Numbered from the stretch's first letter, positions 51,868-60,615 are shown. The stretch: 64,000 nucleotides of DNA from Flavobacterium psychrotolerans (GCF_003097635.1 NZ_QCZI01000001.1:124001-188000); one strand, 5' to 3'. Translations and numbers: made by a program. Notes: generated by a model from the sequence alone, not told the origin.

Positions 51868-52509
51868 GTTATAGGCTGCCTTACTTTTTTGCAGGAACAT
51901 CAATCATTACTAAATTCCCACCTTTTTCAGACGAAGGAATTTCCATTTTCACAAATGCTTTATTCCACTCAATTTGAGTAACTGCATCTTTATGAATTTC
52001 GTTGCCATTTTCAAATATTGCAATAACAAGCCAAGGATTAGTATTCATATAGACTTTCAGTTCTATGTCTTTTAATTTTTCTTTTAAATGATTAAGTGTT
52101 TCGAGTTTATTAGGTTCTAATAAAAAAGCCATTATTCCGACACGCAAGCCAAAATTTCGAATATCAATGATAATATCATTTTTATTTGATTTAGTACTAA
52201 CACTTCCAAAGTTTTGGTTTTCAAACACCAATTTTCCGATGCTAATTACAAATAATTGATGGAGACCTACGTATTCCGTTAGTTTTAGTCCTTTACCTAA
52301 TTTTATCATTCTTTCACCTCTTTTATGATGTGAAATTCCGCTTAAATGTCTTGAGGTTTTGTCTGGTTCTGCAAGATTAATTTCTCCGTAATAAATATCA
52401 CCTTTGGGAACTTGTAAAAAATACATGAACTCTTTTGTCCATGTACCGTCAGTTGCTAATATTTTGAATTTTGTTTTTCCCATACTGTTTTTCAAAGGTT
52501 GCCTATAAC
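51868..52509. repeat. inverted repeat bracketing a single gene
   Basis: GTTATAGGC (51868-51876) and GCCTATAAC (52501-52509), extending to 13 bp with two mismatches, lie within about 20 bases of the ends of the 204-codon reading frame. This resembles a one-gene cassette. Confidence 0.65.
51881..52483 (-). CDS. hypothetical protein in an inverted-repeat cassette
   Basis: About 200 residues, soluble. N-terminal strands (F-K-I-L-A-T-D-G-T-W-T-K-E), a middle H-H-K-R-G-E-R-M-I-K-L-G-K-G-L, then a hydrophobic-strand region with G-L-R-V-G-I-M-A-F, and a beta-rich C-terminus (N-P-W-L-V-I-A-I-F-E-N-G). No domain recognised. I use ATG 52483; the alternative start is TTG at 52495. The gene stands alone between the inverted GTTATAGGC repeats. 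Confidence 0.55.
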   Translation of the reverse strand: MGKTKFKILATDGTWTKEFMYFLQVPKGDIYYGEINLAEPDKTSRHLSGISHHKRGERMIKLGKGLKLTEYVGLHQLFVISIGKLVFENQNFGSVSTKSNKNDIIIDIRNFGLRVGIMAFLLEPNKLETLNHLKEKLKDIELKVYMNTNPWLVIAIFENGNEIHKDAVTQIEWNKAFVKMEIPSSEKGGNLVMIDVPAKK

Positions 52510-52595
52510 GTCAGTCTGTGAAAAAACCTCCGTTTGTATCCCAACAAATATAACAAAAACCTTTAATAAAAACAGGATTTTTCGTATTTTTAGGG

Positions 52596-52868
52596 ATGCA
52601 ACACATCACAGGAACCTCCCGCCATCAAATGCGTATTTCTTCTTTGGAAGACGCTATCTCACCCGATAATCAAGTCCGTTTTATAGATGCTTTTGTAGTG
52701 TTTATAGATCTTTGCAAGCTTGGATTTACCATACAGCCCCTCAAGAAAGAAGGGCGTCCGAGTTACAACCCCCAAGTATTTTTAAAAATCTATTTATACG
52801 GCTATCTCAACGGAATCCGAAGTTCTAGAAAACTAGAAAAAGAATTAATAACAAAATGTGTCAAGTAA
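52596..52868 (+). pseudogene. truncated IS1182/IS5-type transposase (N-terminal fragment)
   Basis: Ninety codons matching the N-terminal DUF772-like region of IS1182-type transposases (S-P-D-N-Q-V-R-F-I-D-A-F, G-R-P-S-Y-N-P-Q-V-F-L-K-I-Y-L-Y-G-Y, R-S-S-R-K-L-E-K-E). The catalytic DDE domain is absent; a stop follows at 52866-52868 and the frame gives way to the 21-bp array. An inactive remnant. Confidence 0.8.
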
Positions 52869-53061
52869 TTTTAGGAGGGGTCAACTCCTATGGTTTTGAT
52901 AGGTACTCCTATAATTTTGATAGGTGCTCCTATACTTTTAAAAGGAGATCCTATGGTTTTGATAGGAGATCCTATGATTTTAGTAGGAGCTCCTATAATT
53001 TTGATAGGTGCTCCTATGGTTTTAATAGGTGCTCCTATGATTTTGATAGGTACTCCTAATT
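52869..53061. repeat. array of eight 21-bp palindromic units
   Basis: Eight 21-bp units (52894-53061), each TTTTGATAGGTGCTCCTATG-like with a 14-bp near-palindrome (ATAGG...CCTAT) of variable centre (GTGCTC, GTACTC, GAGATC, GAGCTC). A diverged 25-base unit precedes it. 21 bp is two helical turns, so all palindromes face the same side. Three frames are open over it, as expected for a multiple of three. Confidence 0.85.
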
Positions 53062-53226
53062 ATGGGAATTGACATTAAATTGTGTAAACGCAAAAAACCG
53101 CCAATAGGGAAAAACCATGAGAGGAGGCAAACACCATGCAAACCAAAATCCCTTTCAGCATGGAACTCCTGAAAGGGATTATGGAATGGATCAATCATTA
53201 AAAAGTTATTTTTACAACCCTTTCTA
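53062..53226. other. intergenic DNA after the 21-bp array, including a terminator
   Basis: Contains a hairpin AATCCCTTTCAG / CTGAAAGGGATT (about 53147-53181) that looks like the terminator for the minus-strand gene ending at 53227. A 21-codon ORF at 53136-53201 overlaps this hairpin and is not called. Confidence 0.6.
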
Positions 53227-54252
53227 TTAATTCCTTCTACCGGATGGCGAAGTCGGTCTGGCGGGATTTTGTTTGGAAGTAGGTAAAACGGGACGCGCAC
53301 TGGGTCGTTGCATTTCCCTGTTGGGCATCCTCCTATTTATAGTGGGAGCGGTTGGTCGTATTGGAACCGGTTGCCGATTGGGCGAAGCTACTCTCGGTTT
53401 ATTTAAGGATTGCCCCATTGATGGCGCTGTGTTTCCGTTTCGGGAGGGAAATGTGGGTTTTCTATAATTTCTGCCGTTATAGGTTGCATTATAACTGCCG
53501 TTTCTCTTGTTTGTCATCACCATCGTCGAGGTTGACCTTCTAGGATAATAGTGGTTGTAATATACGGGATTCAATACCACAAGGGTTCGGTGATACTGAT
53601 TGTTTCTGAAATAATGATAGTGATAGCCCCAATAATCATGGTAAAACACAGGATACCAAGGATGCCAAAAGTTGGGATAATACCCCCAATACCATGGAGA
53701 ACGATACACTACATATACCGGAGAAAAGAGATACAATACTATGGGCCAGCCATCTACCGACGTGTAGGCGGTTTCTGGAATGATTGCCTTTGCCTCTCCT
53801 GCATATCCGGGGTTTGGCGTTACTGAAGTTCTTACCGATGAGGATTCGACAACGTAATATTGGCCATACAAATCGGCGTCTCCAATAATTTGAACCGAAA
53901 TTTTACCGGAGGAATCTTTAGAGACATTAATTACCGCGACATCTTGATTTTCTTTAGCGTTAATGGGCACTTGCAGAATGATTGCGTGCGAATTGACATC
54001 TTTCTCGCTTACCACTTTTATATAATCGATGTAGGTGTCGCCATTTAAATCCAGATTATTAATTTTGCGATTCTTGTCGTTAATTGCTTTTTCAAAATCT
54101 TCCAGTGTTCTCGATTTTTGAAAAACATCCAATACCGCATACAGATTTAAATTGTCACCCGGTAAACCGAGCGCTTCAGGTTCATTGACATTCTGGGAAA
54201 TCGCAGCTAAACGCAACAGACCGATAACCAGCAACAAAAGCGCTTTTTTCAT
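53227..54252 (-). CDS. secreted protein with Pro/Arg-rich C-terminus
   Basis: A 341-residue protein with a signal peptide (MKK...A-A-I-S-Q). The N-terminal 130 residues include N-L-D-L-N-G-D-T-Y-I-D-Y-I, an EF-hand-like acidic loop. The middle (about 175-230) is very aromatic (W-Y-W-G-Y-Y-P-N-F-W-H-P-W-Y-P, H-Y-H-Y-F). The last 90 residues are rich in P, R, S and N with repeats of the N-R-x-P type, likely disordered and basic. The start at 54252 was chosen because MKK begins the signal. Function unknown; cell-envelope attachment is possible. Confidence 0.7.
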   Translation of the reverse strand: MKKALLLLVIGLLRLAAISQNVNEPEALGLPGDNLNLYAVLDVFQKSRTLEDFEKAINDKNRKINNLDLNGDTYIDYIKVVSEKDVNSHAIILQVPINAKENQDVAVINVSKDSSGKISVQIIGDADLYGQYYVVESSSVRTSVTPNPGYAGEAKAIIPETAYTSVDGWPIVLYLFSPVYVVYRSPWYWGYYPNFWHPWYPVFYHDYWGYHYHYFRNNQYHRTLVVLNPVYYNHYYPRRSTSTMVMTNKRNGSYNATYNGRNYRKPTFPSRNGNTAPSMGQSLNKPRVASPNRQPVPIRPTAPTINRRMPNREMQRPSARPVLPTSKQNPARPTSPSGRRN

Positions 54253-54331
54253 GATTCTGATTTTAAATTTAATAACTCCAATCACTATTAAAGTTACAAA
54301 AAAAATCAAAACACAAACACCACTTTTTTAA

Positions 54332-55966
54332 TTACTTCTCGATTTCTCGCAAATTTTCCATCTTTTTATGGGCCAAGAAACCAGCAATATCTTCAAAATG
54401 TTCTTTTACCCTTTTGTTTCCAAATTCGAAAACTTTGGTGGCCAATCCATCCAGGAAATCACGGTCGTGAGAAACAAGAATTAACGTCCCATCAAAATCG
54501 CGCAGGGCATCTTTGATAATGTCTTTGGTTTTCATGTCCAAATGGTTGGAAGGCTCATCGAGAATCAACAAGTTCACAGGTTCCAATAACAATTTAATCA
54601 TGGCCAGACGGGTTTTCTCCCCACCCGAAAGCACTTTCACTTTCTTGGTCACGTCATCCCCATGAAACATAAACGCACCCAGTATATCCTTGATTTTGGT
54701 ACGCACATCGCCCACAGCAATATCATCTATGGTCGAAAAAATGGTGCCGTTTTCATCTAATAATGCCGCTTGATTTTGGGCAAAATAACCAATTTGGGAG
54801 TTGTGACCAATTTCAACACTGCCGCTATTGATCTCGATTTCTTTCATAATGGCTTTAATCATGGTCGATTTTCCTTCGCCATTTTTGCCCACAAAGGCCA
54901 CTTTATCGCCCCGTTCTATAACAATATTGGCATCTTTAAAAATAAGATGCTCCCCATAGGATTTGGTTAAGTCCTTCACCACTACAGGATATTGACCGGA
55001 ACGAACTGCTGGTGGAAATTTAAGTTTCAAAGCCGAAGTATCCACCTCATCCACCTGAACAATAACCAGTTTCTCTAACATCTTTACACGGGACTGAACA
55101 GCATCGGTTTTAGAAAACGTGCCTTTAAAACGATCAATAAAAGTTCGGTTATCAGCAATCATGCGTTGTTGCTCGTCATAGGCTTTTTGCTGGTGCACTC
55201 TTCTGTCTTTTCTAAGTTCCAGATAATGGGAATATTTGGCTTTGTAATCGTAGATTCTTCCCATGGTCACTTCAATGGTTCGGTTGGTAATATTATCGAC
55301 AAAGGCTCTATCGTGAGAAATCACCACTACCGCTTTGGCTGAATTCATCAGGAACTCTTCCAGCCATTGGATGCTTTCAATATCCATGTGATTGGTAGGC
55401 TCATCCAGCAGAATCAGATCGGGTTTTTGCAACAGGATTTTGGCGAGTTCAATTCGCATTCTCCAACCGCCCGAAAACTCGGAAGTTTGACGCGTAAAAT
55501 CCTCCCGAACAAATCCCAAACCAATCAGGATTTTCTCGATTTCGGCTTCATAATTCACCTCTTCTATGGCATAGAATTTCTCGCTCAGGTCTGAAACGCG
55601 TTCAATCAATTTCATGTACGCATCACTTTCATAATCGGTACGAATGGTTAATTGCTCATTAATTTGGTCAATCTCATCTTTCATTTTGAAGATTTCGCCA
55701 AAAGCTTTAGACGTTTCTTCCATTACCGTGGCACCGTCAGTGGTTAATAAATGCTGCGGCAAATAGGCAATAACCGCTTCTTTTGGCGCCGAAATATTCC
55801 CTGTGGAAGGTTTGCTTTGTCCCGCAATAATTTTTAATAAGGTGGATTTTCCCGCTCCGTTTTTGCCCATCAAGGCTATTTTGTCGTTTTCATTGATGGC
55901 AAAAGAAACATCGCTAAATAAAGTGGTTCCGCCAAATTGAACGGAGATATCGTTGACTGTGATCAT
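54332..55966 (-). CDS. ABC-F family ATPase (ribosome-associated)
   Basis: A 544-residue protein with two ABC domains and no membrane part. Walker A sites: G-K-N-G-A-G-K-S-T near residue 36 and G-K-N-G-E-G-K-S-T near 353. Signatures F-S-G-G-W-R-M-R near 163 and L-S-G-G-E-K-T-R near 440, each followed by L-L-D-E-P-T/S-N-H. A linker of about 80 residues (R-V-H-Q-Q-K-A-Y-D-E-Q) joins the domains. ABC-F proteins act on the translating ribosome, some as antibiotic-resistance factors; this size resembles the YbiT type. A -7 element TATCTTTG lies at 56018-56025 (minus strand). Confidence 0.92.
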   Translation of the reverse strand: MITVNDISVQFGGTTLFSDVSFAINENDKIALMGKNGAGKSTLLKIIAGQSKPSTGNISAPKEAVIAYLPQHLLTTDGATVMEETSKAFGEIFKMKDEIDQINEQLTIRTDYESDAYMKLIERVSDLSEKFYAIEEVNYEAEIEKILIGLGFVREDFTRQTSEFSGGWRMRIELAKILLQKPDLILLDEPTNHMDIESIQWLEEFLMNSAKAVVVISHDRAFVDNITNRTIEVTMGRIYDYKAKYSHYLELRKDRRVHQQKAYDEQQRMIADNRTFIDRFKGTFSKTDAVQSRVKMLEKLVIVQVDEVDTSALKLKFPPAVRSGQYPVVVKDLTKSYGEHLIFKDANIVIERGDKVAFVGKNGEGKSTMIKAIMKEIEINSGSVEIGHNSQIGYFAQNQAALLDENGTIFSTIDDIAVGDVRTKIKDILGAFMFHGDDVTKKVKVLSGGEKTRLAMIKLLLEPVNLLILDEPSNHLDMKTKDIIKDALRDFDGTLILVSHDRDFLDGLATKVFEFGNKRVKEHFEDIAGFLAHKKMENLREIEK

Positions 55967-56017
55967 CTGGATGGTTAGATTTTTAGATAATTGAGATTAT
56001 CAGATTTTTGAAAGGCG

Positions 56018-56025
56018 CAAAGATA
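56018..56025 (-). promoter_or_regulatory. -7 promoter element of the ABC-F gene
   Basis: Minus-strand TATCTTTG, 51 bases before the start; no clear -33. Confidence 0.5.
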
Positions 56026-56095
56026 GGTGATTGTTTGATTTTAGGACTACTGGATTTTTTAAAAAATAATCTTCTGTAAGACGTAGAGAAAATTT

Positions 56096-56899
56096 TTAAT
56101 TTAAGATAAACCTACGAACCACCTCAGCCACGCCATGATTGTTGTTGGACGCCACAATGACATCGCCTCTATCCCTTAACTCCGGATTCACATTGTCTAC
56201 CCAAACGCCTAATCCGGCATATTCTATCATGGTTAAATCGTTCCCCGCATTACCAACGGCAATGATTTCGCTTTGCAGAATATTTAATTTTTTGGCCAAA
56301 AATTTAATGCTTGCCGCTTTATCAATGCCATTTTGAGCCACTTCCAGAAAGAAAGGTTTGGACATGGAAATACTCAAATGGGGCATGGCCAATTTCAGTT
56401 CTTTTTCTACTTGCAAAAGGTAACTGGGCTCTTCTAATAAAATACATTTAATGGCAGACGAATTGACGGCTTCTTTAAAATTGGTCACTTTGTTGTGTTT
56501 CAAACCCGTAATCGTTTTTTCGACCTCAATGTATTCTGAATCGGTTTCGCTCACAATATTCCCGTCGATATAGGTGATGATATGCGTTTTGCTTTTCAAA
56601 CTGTAATCGTACAATTCATGAATTTGTTGCTGGGTCAACGATTGTTCAAAAATCACTTGGTCTTCTTTTAAGTCCGTAATCACGGCACCGTTAAAAGAAA
56701 GCATGTACGAATTATTGACATCCAAATGCAATTCTTTGGCAAAGTCGGTCATGGCTAGTGTGGGGCGGCCGGAAGCCAAGACCACATATACGCCCAATTC
56801 CTGTGCTTTTAAAAGCATTTCCTTATTCTCTTTTGAGATTTTATGGTCATCGGTTAACAGCGTGTCATCCATGTCCAAAACCAGCATTTTATATTTCAT
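56096..56899 (-). CDS. Cof-type HAD-superfamily phosphatase
   Basis: A 267-residue HAD hydrolase: motif I D-M-D-D-T-L-L near residue 9, motif II S-G-R near 42, motif III K near 190-210 (G-I-D-K-A-A-S-I), motif IV G-N-A-G-N-D-L-T-M near 220. The C2-type cap lies between motifs II and III. These enzymes dephosphorylate sugar phosphates or flavin precursors; substrate unknown. Its start is 17 bases beyond the DUF2007 stop, so the two are probably one operon. Confidence 0.9.
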   Translation of the reverse strand: MKYKMLVLDMDDTLLTDDHKISKENKEMLLKAQELGVYVVLASGRPTLAMTDFAKELHLDVNNSYMLSFNGAVITDLKEDQVIFEQSLTQQQIHELYDYSLKSKTHIITYIDGNIVSETDSEYIEVEKTITGLKHNKVTNFKEAVNSSAIKCILLEEPSYLLQVEKELKLAMPHLSISMSKPFFLEVAQNGIDKAASIKFLAKKLNILQSEIIAVGNAGNDLTMIEYAGLGVWVDNVNPELRDRGDVIVASNNNHGVAEVVRRFILN

Positions 56900-56916
56900 G
56901 TAAGGGTAATTTGAGT

Positions 56917-57135
56917 TTAAATACTCATCCTAAATTCCTCGATAACTGGATTCGCCTTGGCAAAATCAGTTTCCTGGATAAATAACTCCACTGCCTGTCC
57001 CGAAGTGCCAAAACCGGCTAAAGTGGCAGATTGTATGTTGTTTTTTACTACTGTGGCTACACCAACTTCTTCTATTTTTTGTTGTAAGGCTAAGGCCAAA
57101 ATTTCACTTCCCGAAAATACTTTCATCAATCCCAT
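56917..57135 (-). CDS. DUF2007-family protein
   Basis: A 72-residue protein: V-F-S-G-S-E-I-L-A-L-A-L-Q-Q-K-I-E-E-V-G-V, then V-V-K-N-N and V-E-L-F-I-Q-E-T-D-F-A-K-A-N-P-V. This beta-alpha-beta layout matches DUF2007, a small domain of unknown function with a possible signal-transducing role. It stands between a lone RecA-like gene and the HAD gene, all minus strand and close together. Confidence 0.82.
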   Translation of the reverse strand: MGLMKVFSGSEILALALQQKIEEVGVATVVKNNIQSATLAGFGTSGQAVELFIQETDFAKANPVIEEFRMSI

Positions 57136-57153
57136 GGGTTCTATTTTTATAAA

Positions 57154-57816
57154 TTAATCTTCCGTTTCTTCTTCGCTTTCTTCGTCTTCATCCTCTTCGA
57201 CTTCTGCTCCAATCTCGAACAAGTAGGGTTCCAGCATCATTTTTTCGGCCAAAAGTTCTATGCGTTCCGTGAGTTGTTCCGAAAAAATAATGCGTTGCGT
57301 CTTGGTGATGCTATTGGAAATGCGCATGATTTTAGTTTCGTGACGCAGTTTCAAAATAGGATCTGCATCATCTAGGATAAACATTTTTAGTCGGTTTACA
57401 TTGTAACCGGCCGTGGTGAACATTTCGCTCAATTTATTGGGAGTCCCAATTAGAACATCAATCCCCGTAGAAATATAGTTTTTATCGTATTCCATGTCGC
57501 CTTTATCATGAACGCCATAGACTCTCAAGTTGGTTTCACTACCCAAATTTTCGAACAGCGTTTCCATTTCCAACACTTTGGTTTTGTCTTCCACAATGAT
57601 CAGGGCACGAGGTGATTCTTCGCCTTCGGCAACCAATTGTTGAATCACATTGATTACAATAGTGGTTGATTTTCCGCTACCTTTTGGGGAGATAATAATA
57701 CAATCGGCTCCGCTTTTTAGGGTGGAAAAAGTTTCCTGTTGCAAATCATTGGCTTCCTTTAAACCGTTTTCAATGAGTGCTTGTTGTAACTTTTCGTTTA
57801 TTTTTTTTAGTTTCAT
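57154..57816 (-). CDS. stand-alone RecA1 half of a DEAD-box helicase
   Basis: A 220-residue protein with motifs of the first DEAD-box domain only: Q motif L-Q-Q-E-T-F near residue 27, Walker A S-P-K-G-S-G-K-S-T near 47, I-G-T-P-N-K-L near 125, and D-D-A-D in place of D-E-A-D near 150. The S-A-T motif is changed (F-S-E). There is no RecA2 domain; the C-terminus is a run of Asp and Glu. Without RecA2 it cannot be a normal helicase; it may bind RNA or regulate. Similar single-domain genes are, from memory, known in Flavobacteriia. Confidence 0.78.
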   Translation of the reverse strand: MKLKKINEKLQQALIENGLKEANDLQQETFSTLKSGADCIIISPKGSGKSTTIVINVIQQLVAEGEESPRALIIVEDKTKVLEMETLFENLGSETNLRVYGVHDKGDMEYDKNYISTGIDVLIGTPNKLSEMFTTAGYNVNRLKMFILDDADPILKLRHETKIMRISNSITKTQRIIFSEQLTERIELLAEKMMLEPYLFEIGAEVEEDEDEESEEETED

Positions 57817-57909
57817 TTTTTATAGCTGTAAGCTATAAGCTGTGGGTTGTAGGCTAAATAAAGCAATTCAAACTGCTTATTGCCTAAGCCTATTGCCTAA
57901 AGCTAATTA

Positions 57910-59073
57910 TTATTTACTGGCGAACAATTGCACATCTGTTTCTGAAATTTCATTTCCTCCAAGAATGATGAGTCGTTCCACCACATTTCGCAGTTCGCGT
58001 ATGTTTCCCGTCCAATCGTATTCCTGCAACAATTTGACGGCTTGATTGGAAAAGGATTTGGGCACAATCCCTTGCTCCGTCGCTATTTTTTCAGTGAAAT
58101 AGTCAATCAGTAATGGAATATCGTCCCGTCTGTCATTCAATGCCGGAACCTTGATTAAAATTACCGCCAAACGATGGTACAAATCTTCCCGAAAACGCCC
58201 CTCGGCAATTTCGGTTTTTAAATCTTTATTGGTGGCGGCCACAACCCGAACATCTACCTTAATATCTTTGTCGGCCCCTACCCGAGTAATCATGCTTTCT
58301 TGCAGGGCACGCAACACTTTGGCTTGCGCCGAAAGACTCATGTCCCCAATTTCATCTAGGAAAATAGTTCCCTTATCTGCCGCTTCAAATTTCCCGGCAC
58401 GGTCGCGAACTGCCGATGTAAAGGCTCCTTTCACGTGACCAAACAATTCGCTTTCTATCAACTCGCTTGGAATGGCGGCACAATTGACTTCAATTAACGG
58501 AAAATTGGCCCTTTCGCTTTTTTCATGCAGTTGATGGGCTACCAATTCTTTTCCCGTTCCGTTTGGCCCGGTGATTAAAACCCGGGCTTCGGTTTTGGCA
58601 ACCTTGTCAACCATCAATTTGATGTGATTGATGGCTTGGCTTTCGCCAATCATTTCGTAATTTTTACTGACTTTTTTCTTCAGAATTTTGTTCTCGACCA
58701 CCAATTGTTTTTTGTCTAAAGCGTTGCGGACGGTATTTAACAATCGGTTCAAATCGGGCGGTTTCGAAATATAATCGAAGGCGCCCAATCGCATGGTTTG
58801 AATGGCCGTTTCCATATCCCCATGCCCGGAAATCATCACCATCGGAATTTCAGGTTTAATTTTCTTTACCGCTTCCAGCAATTCGACTCCGTCCATTTTG
58901 GGCATTTTGATGTCGCACAAAACGAGGTCGTAATCGTTATTTTTGATTTTCTCCAGCCCTTGAATTCCGTCTTCGGCATCTTCAACACTATAGGTATCGC
59001 TTTCTTCAGAAAGTATTTTTGTAAGCACTCTTCGGATGGCCGCTTCGTCTTCTATGATAAGTATTCTGCTCAT
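57910..59073 (-). CDS. NtrC-type sigma-54 response regulator lacking the DNA-binding domain
   Basis: A 387-residue protein. Receiver domain 1-120 with phospho-acceptor D54 (L-C-D-I-K-M-P) and the acidic pair E8/D9. Sigma-54 AAA+ domain about 140-370: Walker A G-P-N-G-T-G-K-E near 167, the GAFTGA loop as G-A-F-T-S-A near 220, Walker B F-L-D-E-I-G-D near 237. After the AAA+ part it ends at E-T-D-V-Q-L-F-A-S-K without a Fis-type HTH. Such regulators may activate RpoN from solution. A sensor kinase is not in the window. The start at 59073 (M-S-R-I-L) is chosen as the receiver beginning. Confidence 0.9.
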   Translation of the reverse strand: MSRILIIEDEAAIRRVLTKILSEESDTYSVEDAEDGIQGLEKIKNNDYDLVLCDIKMPKMDGVELLEAVKKIKPEIPMVMISGHGDMETAIQTMRLGAFDYISKPPDLNRLLNTVRNALDKKQLVVENKILKKKVSKNYEMIGESQAINHIKLMVDKVAKTEARVLITGPNGTGKELVAHQLHEKSERANFPLIEVNCAAIPSELIESELFGHVKGAFTSAVRDRAGKFEAADKGTIFLDEIGDMSLSAQAKVLRALQESMITRVGADKDIKVDVRVVAATNKDLKTEIAEGRFREDLYHRLAVILIKVPALNDRRDDIPLLIDYFTEKIATEQGIVPKSFSNQAVKLLQEYDWTGNIRELRNVVERLIILGGNEISETDVQLFASK

Positions 59074-59159
59074 TTGTAAGTTATATTTTTGCCACGAAGG
59101 CACAAAGGCACCAAGTTTTTTATTGTACCCATTAAGTTTTCAAAGTTAACAAAAATTCG

Positions 59160-59180
59160 CCACTTCGCTCGAGATGACAT
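59160..59180. repeat. dispersed repeat (inverted GTCATCTCGAGCGAAG)
   Basis: CTTCGCTCGAGATGAC at 59163-59178, the reverse complement of a widespread Bacteroidota repeat type, in the intergenic stretch between the NtrC-type and ABC-2 genes. Confidence 0.6.
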
Positions 59181-59186
59181 GATTAG

Positions 59187-59276
59187 TCCTTTAGCCCTGA
59201 TGGAAGTGGAAATCCTGTTGTTGTGAGATTGCCTCGCAAGCTCGCAATGACAGATTGTAACGTACAGCAGGAAAAT
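59187..59276 (+). repeat. dispersed stem-loop element, copy 3, with a nested repeat
   Basis: Begins TAGCCCTGATGGAAGTGGAA, ends ACAGCAGGAAAATGA. Its centre is replaced by an inverted GTCATTGCGAGC-type repeat (59227-59251), itself a hairpin. The outer frame is shared with 15120 and 23864. Confidence 0.75.
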
Positions 59277-59310
59277 GATTTATTGATCAAGACCAAGCCA
59301 TTCGCTTCCA

Positions 59311-60615
59311 TTAATATTTTAACCATCGGTACAATTCTTTCCAGGTCGGTTTTTTGCCATACATCAATATTCCGACCCTGTATATTTTTGAGGCAAACCA
59401 AACTACGAAAAAGAAAGTTCCGAAAAGAATGGCTATTGAAATTAGGATTTGCCACCACGGCACGCCAAATGGAATGCGCATGAGCATAACAATGGGAGAC
59501 GTAAGCGGAATCATGGAAAAAACGGTGGCAATTGTACCGTGCGGATTATTCATCACGGTAAAAAAACCGATGTAAACGCCCAGAATTAAAGGCATGATGA
59601 TAGGCAACAGGAATTGCTGGGAGTCGGTTTCGTTATCGACAGCGGCACCAATGGCGGCATAAAAAGAGCTGTACAGAAAATAACCTCCAATGAAATAAAC
59701 GATGAAGCTTAGGATCAAAGTGGCTATGGGCAAATCCCATAATTCCTTGATATACATTTGGGCGGTTCCGGCTAATTCCTGTTGCGCCGAGTGCAGCATT
59801 TCGGGCGGAATTTTAGCTGTTGGCCCCACATTAACACCAAAGAACACGGAGGCCGCAAACATTAATGACAACCCAATGATTGCCCAAATAAAGAATTGCA
59901 GTATTCCAGCCAATGAGGTTCCAATGATTTTTCCCATCATCAATTGGAAGGGTTTTACCGAGGAAATGATGATTTCGACAATGCGGTTGGTTTTCTCTTC
60001 GATGACGCTGCGCATGACCATATTGCCGTAAATGATGATGAACATCATGATGAGATAGCCGAATGCGCCCCCAATGGCAATTTTGATTTCATTGAGTCCT
60101 TTGACCCCTTCTTCTCCCGATGATTTTGTTAAACTGATGCTGACCTTTGCCTCGGCATTTTGTATGGCCAAAGTGTCAAGTTTCGCATTTTCAAAGTTGA
60201 TTTTGGTGATTTTTTTAGCAATAACATCTTCCGTTTGATCTAGAAAAGTAAGACTTGGACTGTCGTTTGAAACGTACTGAATTTTACTTTCCAATATTTT
60301 GGTGTCAGCCACTTTTGGTATATAAAGCAATCCTTCGTAACTTTCATTCACTATGCTATCCTTCAGAATTTTCACATCAATCAAGGATAAATCGAGATAT
60401 TTATATTCTTCCGTGTTTTTAAATTCTTTGACAAATAATCCGGTTTCATCATGAATAGCAATATTTTTAACTTCGGCTTTCATGGTGGTTAGATAACCTA
60501 CAAATGCTGCTATTCCCACGAAAAGCAATGGACTCAAAAAAGTCATGACAATGAAGGATTTGTTGCGGACTTTGGCAATAAATTCTCTTTTTATGATTAG
60601 GGTTAAAATGCTCAT
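59311..60615 (-). CDS. ABC-2 type transporter permease
   Basis: A 434-residue membrane protein: N-terminal transmembrane helix (residues 20-42), a large extracytoplasmic domain of about 130 residues, then five or six helices from about 175 (G-A-F-G-Y-L-I-M-M-F-I-I-I-Y-G-N-M). Short conserved piece R-S-V-I-E-E-K-T-N-R-I-V-E-I-I after the second helix is typical of NatB-like permeases. It forms a transporter with the ATPase 55 bases upstream; export of ions, antibiotic or lipid is possible, the substrate not known. Confidence 0.85.
   Translation of the reverse strand: MSILTLIIKREFIAKVRNKSFIVMTFLSPLLFVGIAAFVGYLTTMKAEVKNIAIHDETGLFVKEFKNTEEYKYLDLSLIDVKILKDSIVNESYEGLLYIPKVADTKILESKIQYVSNDSPSLTFLDQTEDVIAKKITKINFENAKLDTLAIQNAEAKVSISLTKSSGEEGVKGLNEIKIAIGGAFGYLIMMFIIIYGNMVMRSVIEEKTNRIVEIIISSVKPFQLMMGKIIGTSLAGILQFFIWAIIGLSLMFAASVFFGVNVGPTAKIPPEMLHSAQQELAGTAQMYIKELWDLPIATLILSFIVYFIGGYFLYSSFYAAIGAAVDNETDSQQFLLPIIMPLILGVYIGFFTVMNNPHGTIATVFSMIPLTSPIVMLMRIPFGVPWWQILISIAILFGTFFFVVWFASKIYRVGILMYGKKPTWKELYRWLKY

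Noticed and set aside
52890-53072. 60-codon ORF with heptad repeats (M-V-L-I-G-A-P type)
   Set aside because: All frames are open because the unit is 21 bp; the apparent Shine-Dalgarno is part of the repeat. No further coding evidence.
53136-53201. 21-codon ORF with GAGGAGG upstream
   Set aside because: It overlaps a terminator hairpin, and Shine-Dalgarno use is not typical of Bacteroidota, so I do not call a toxin peptide.
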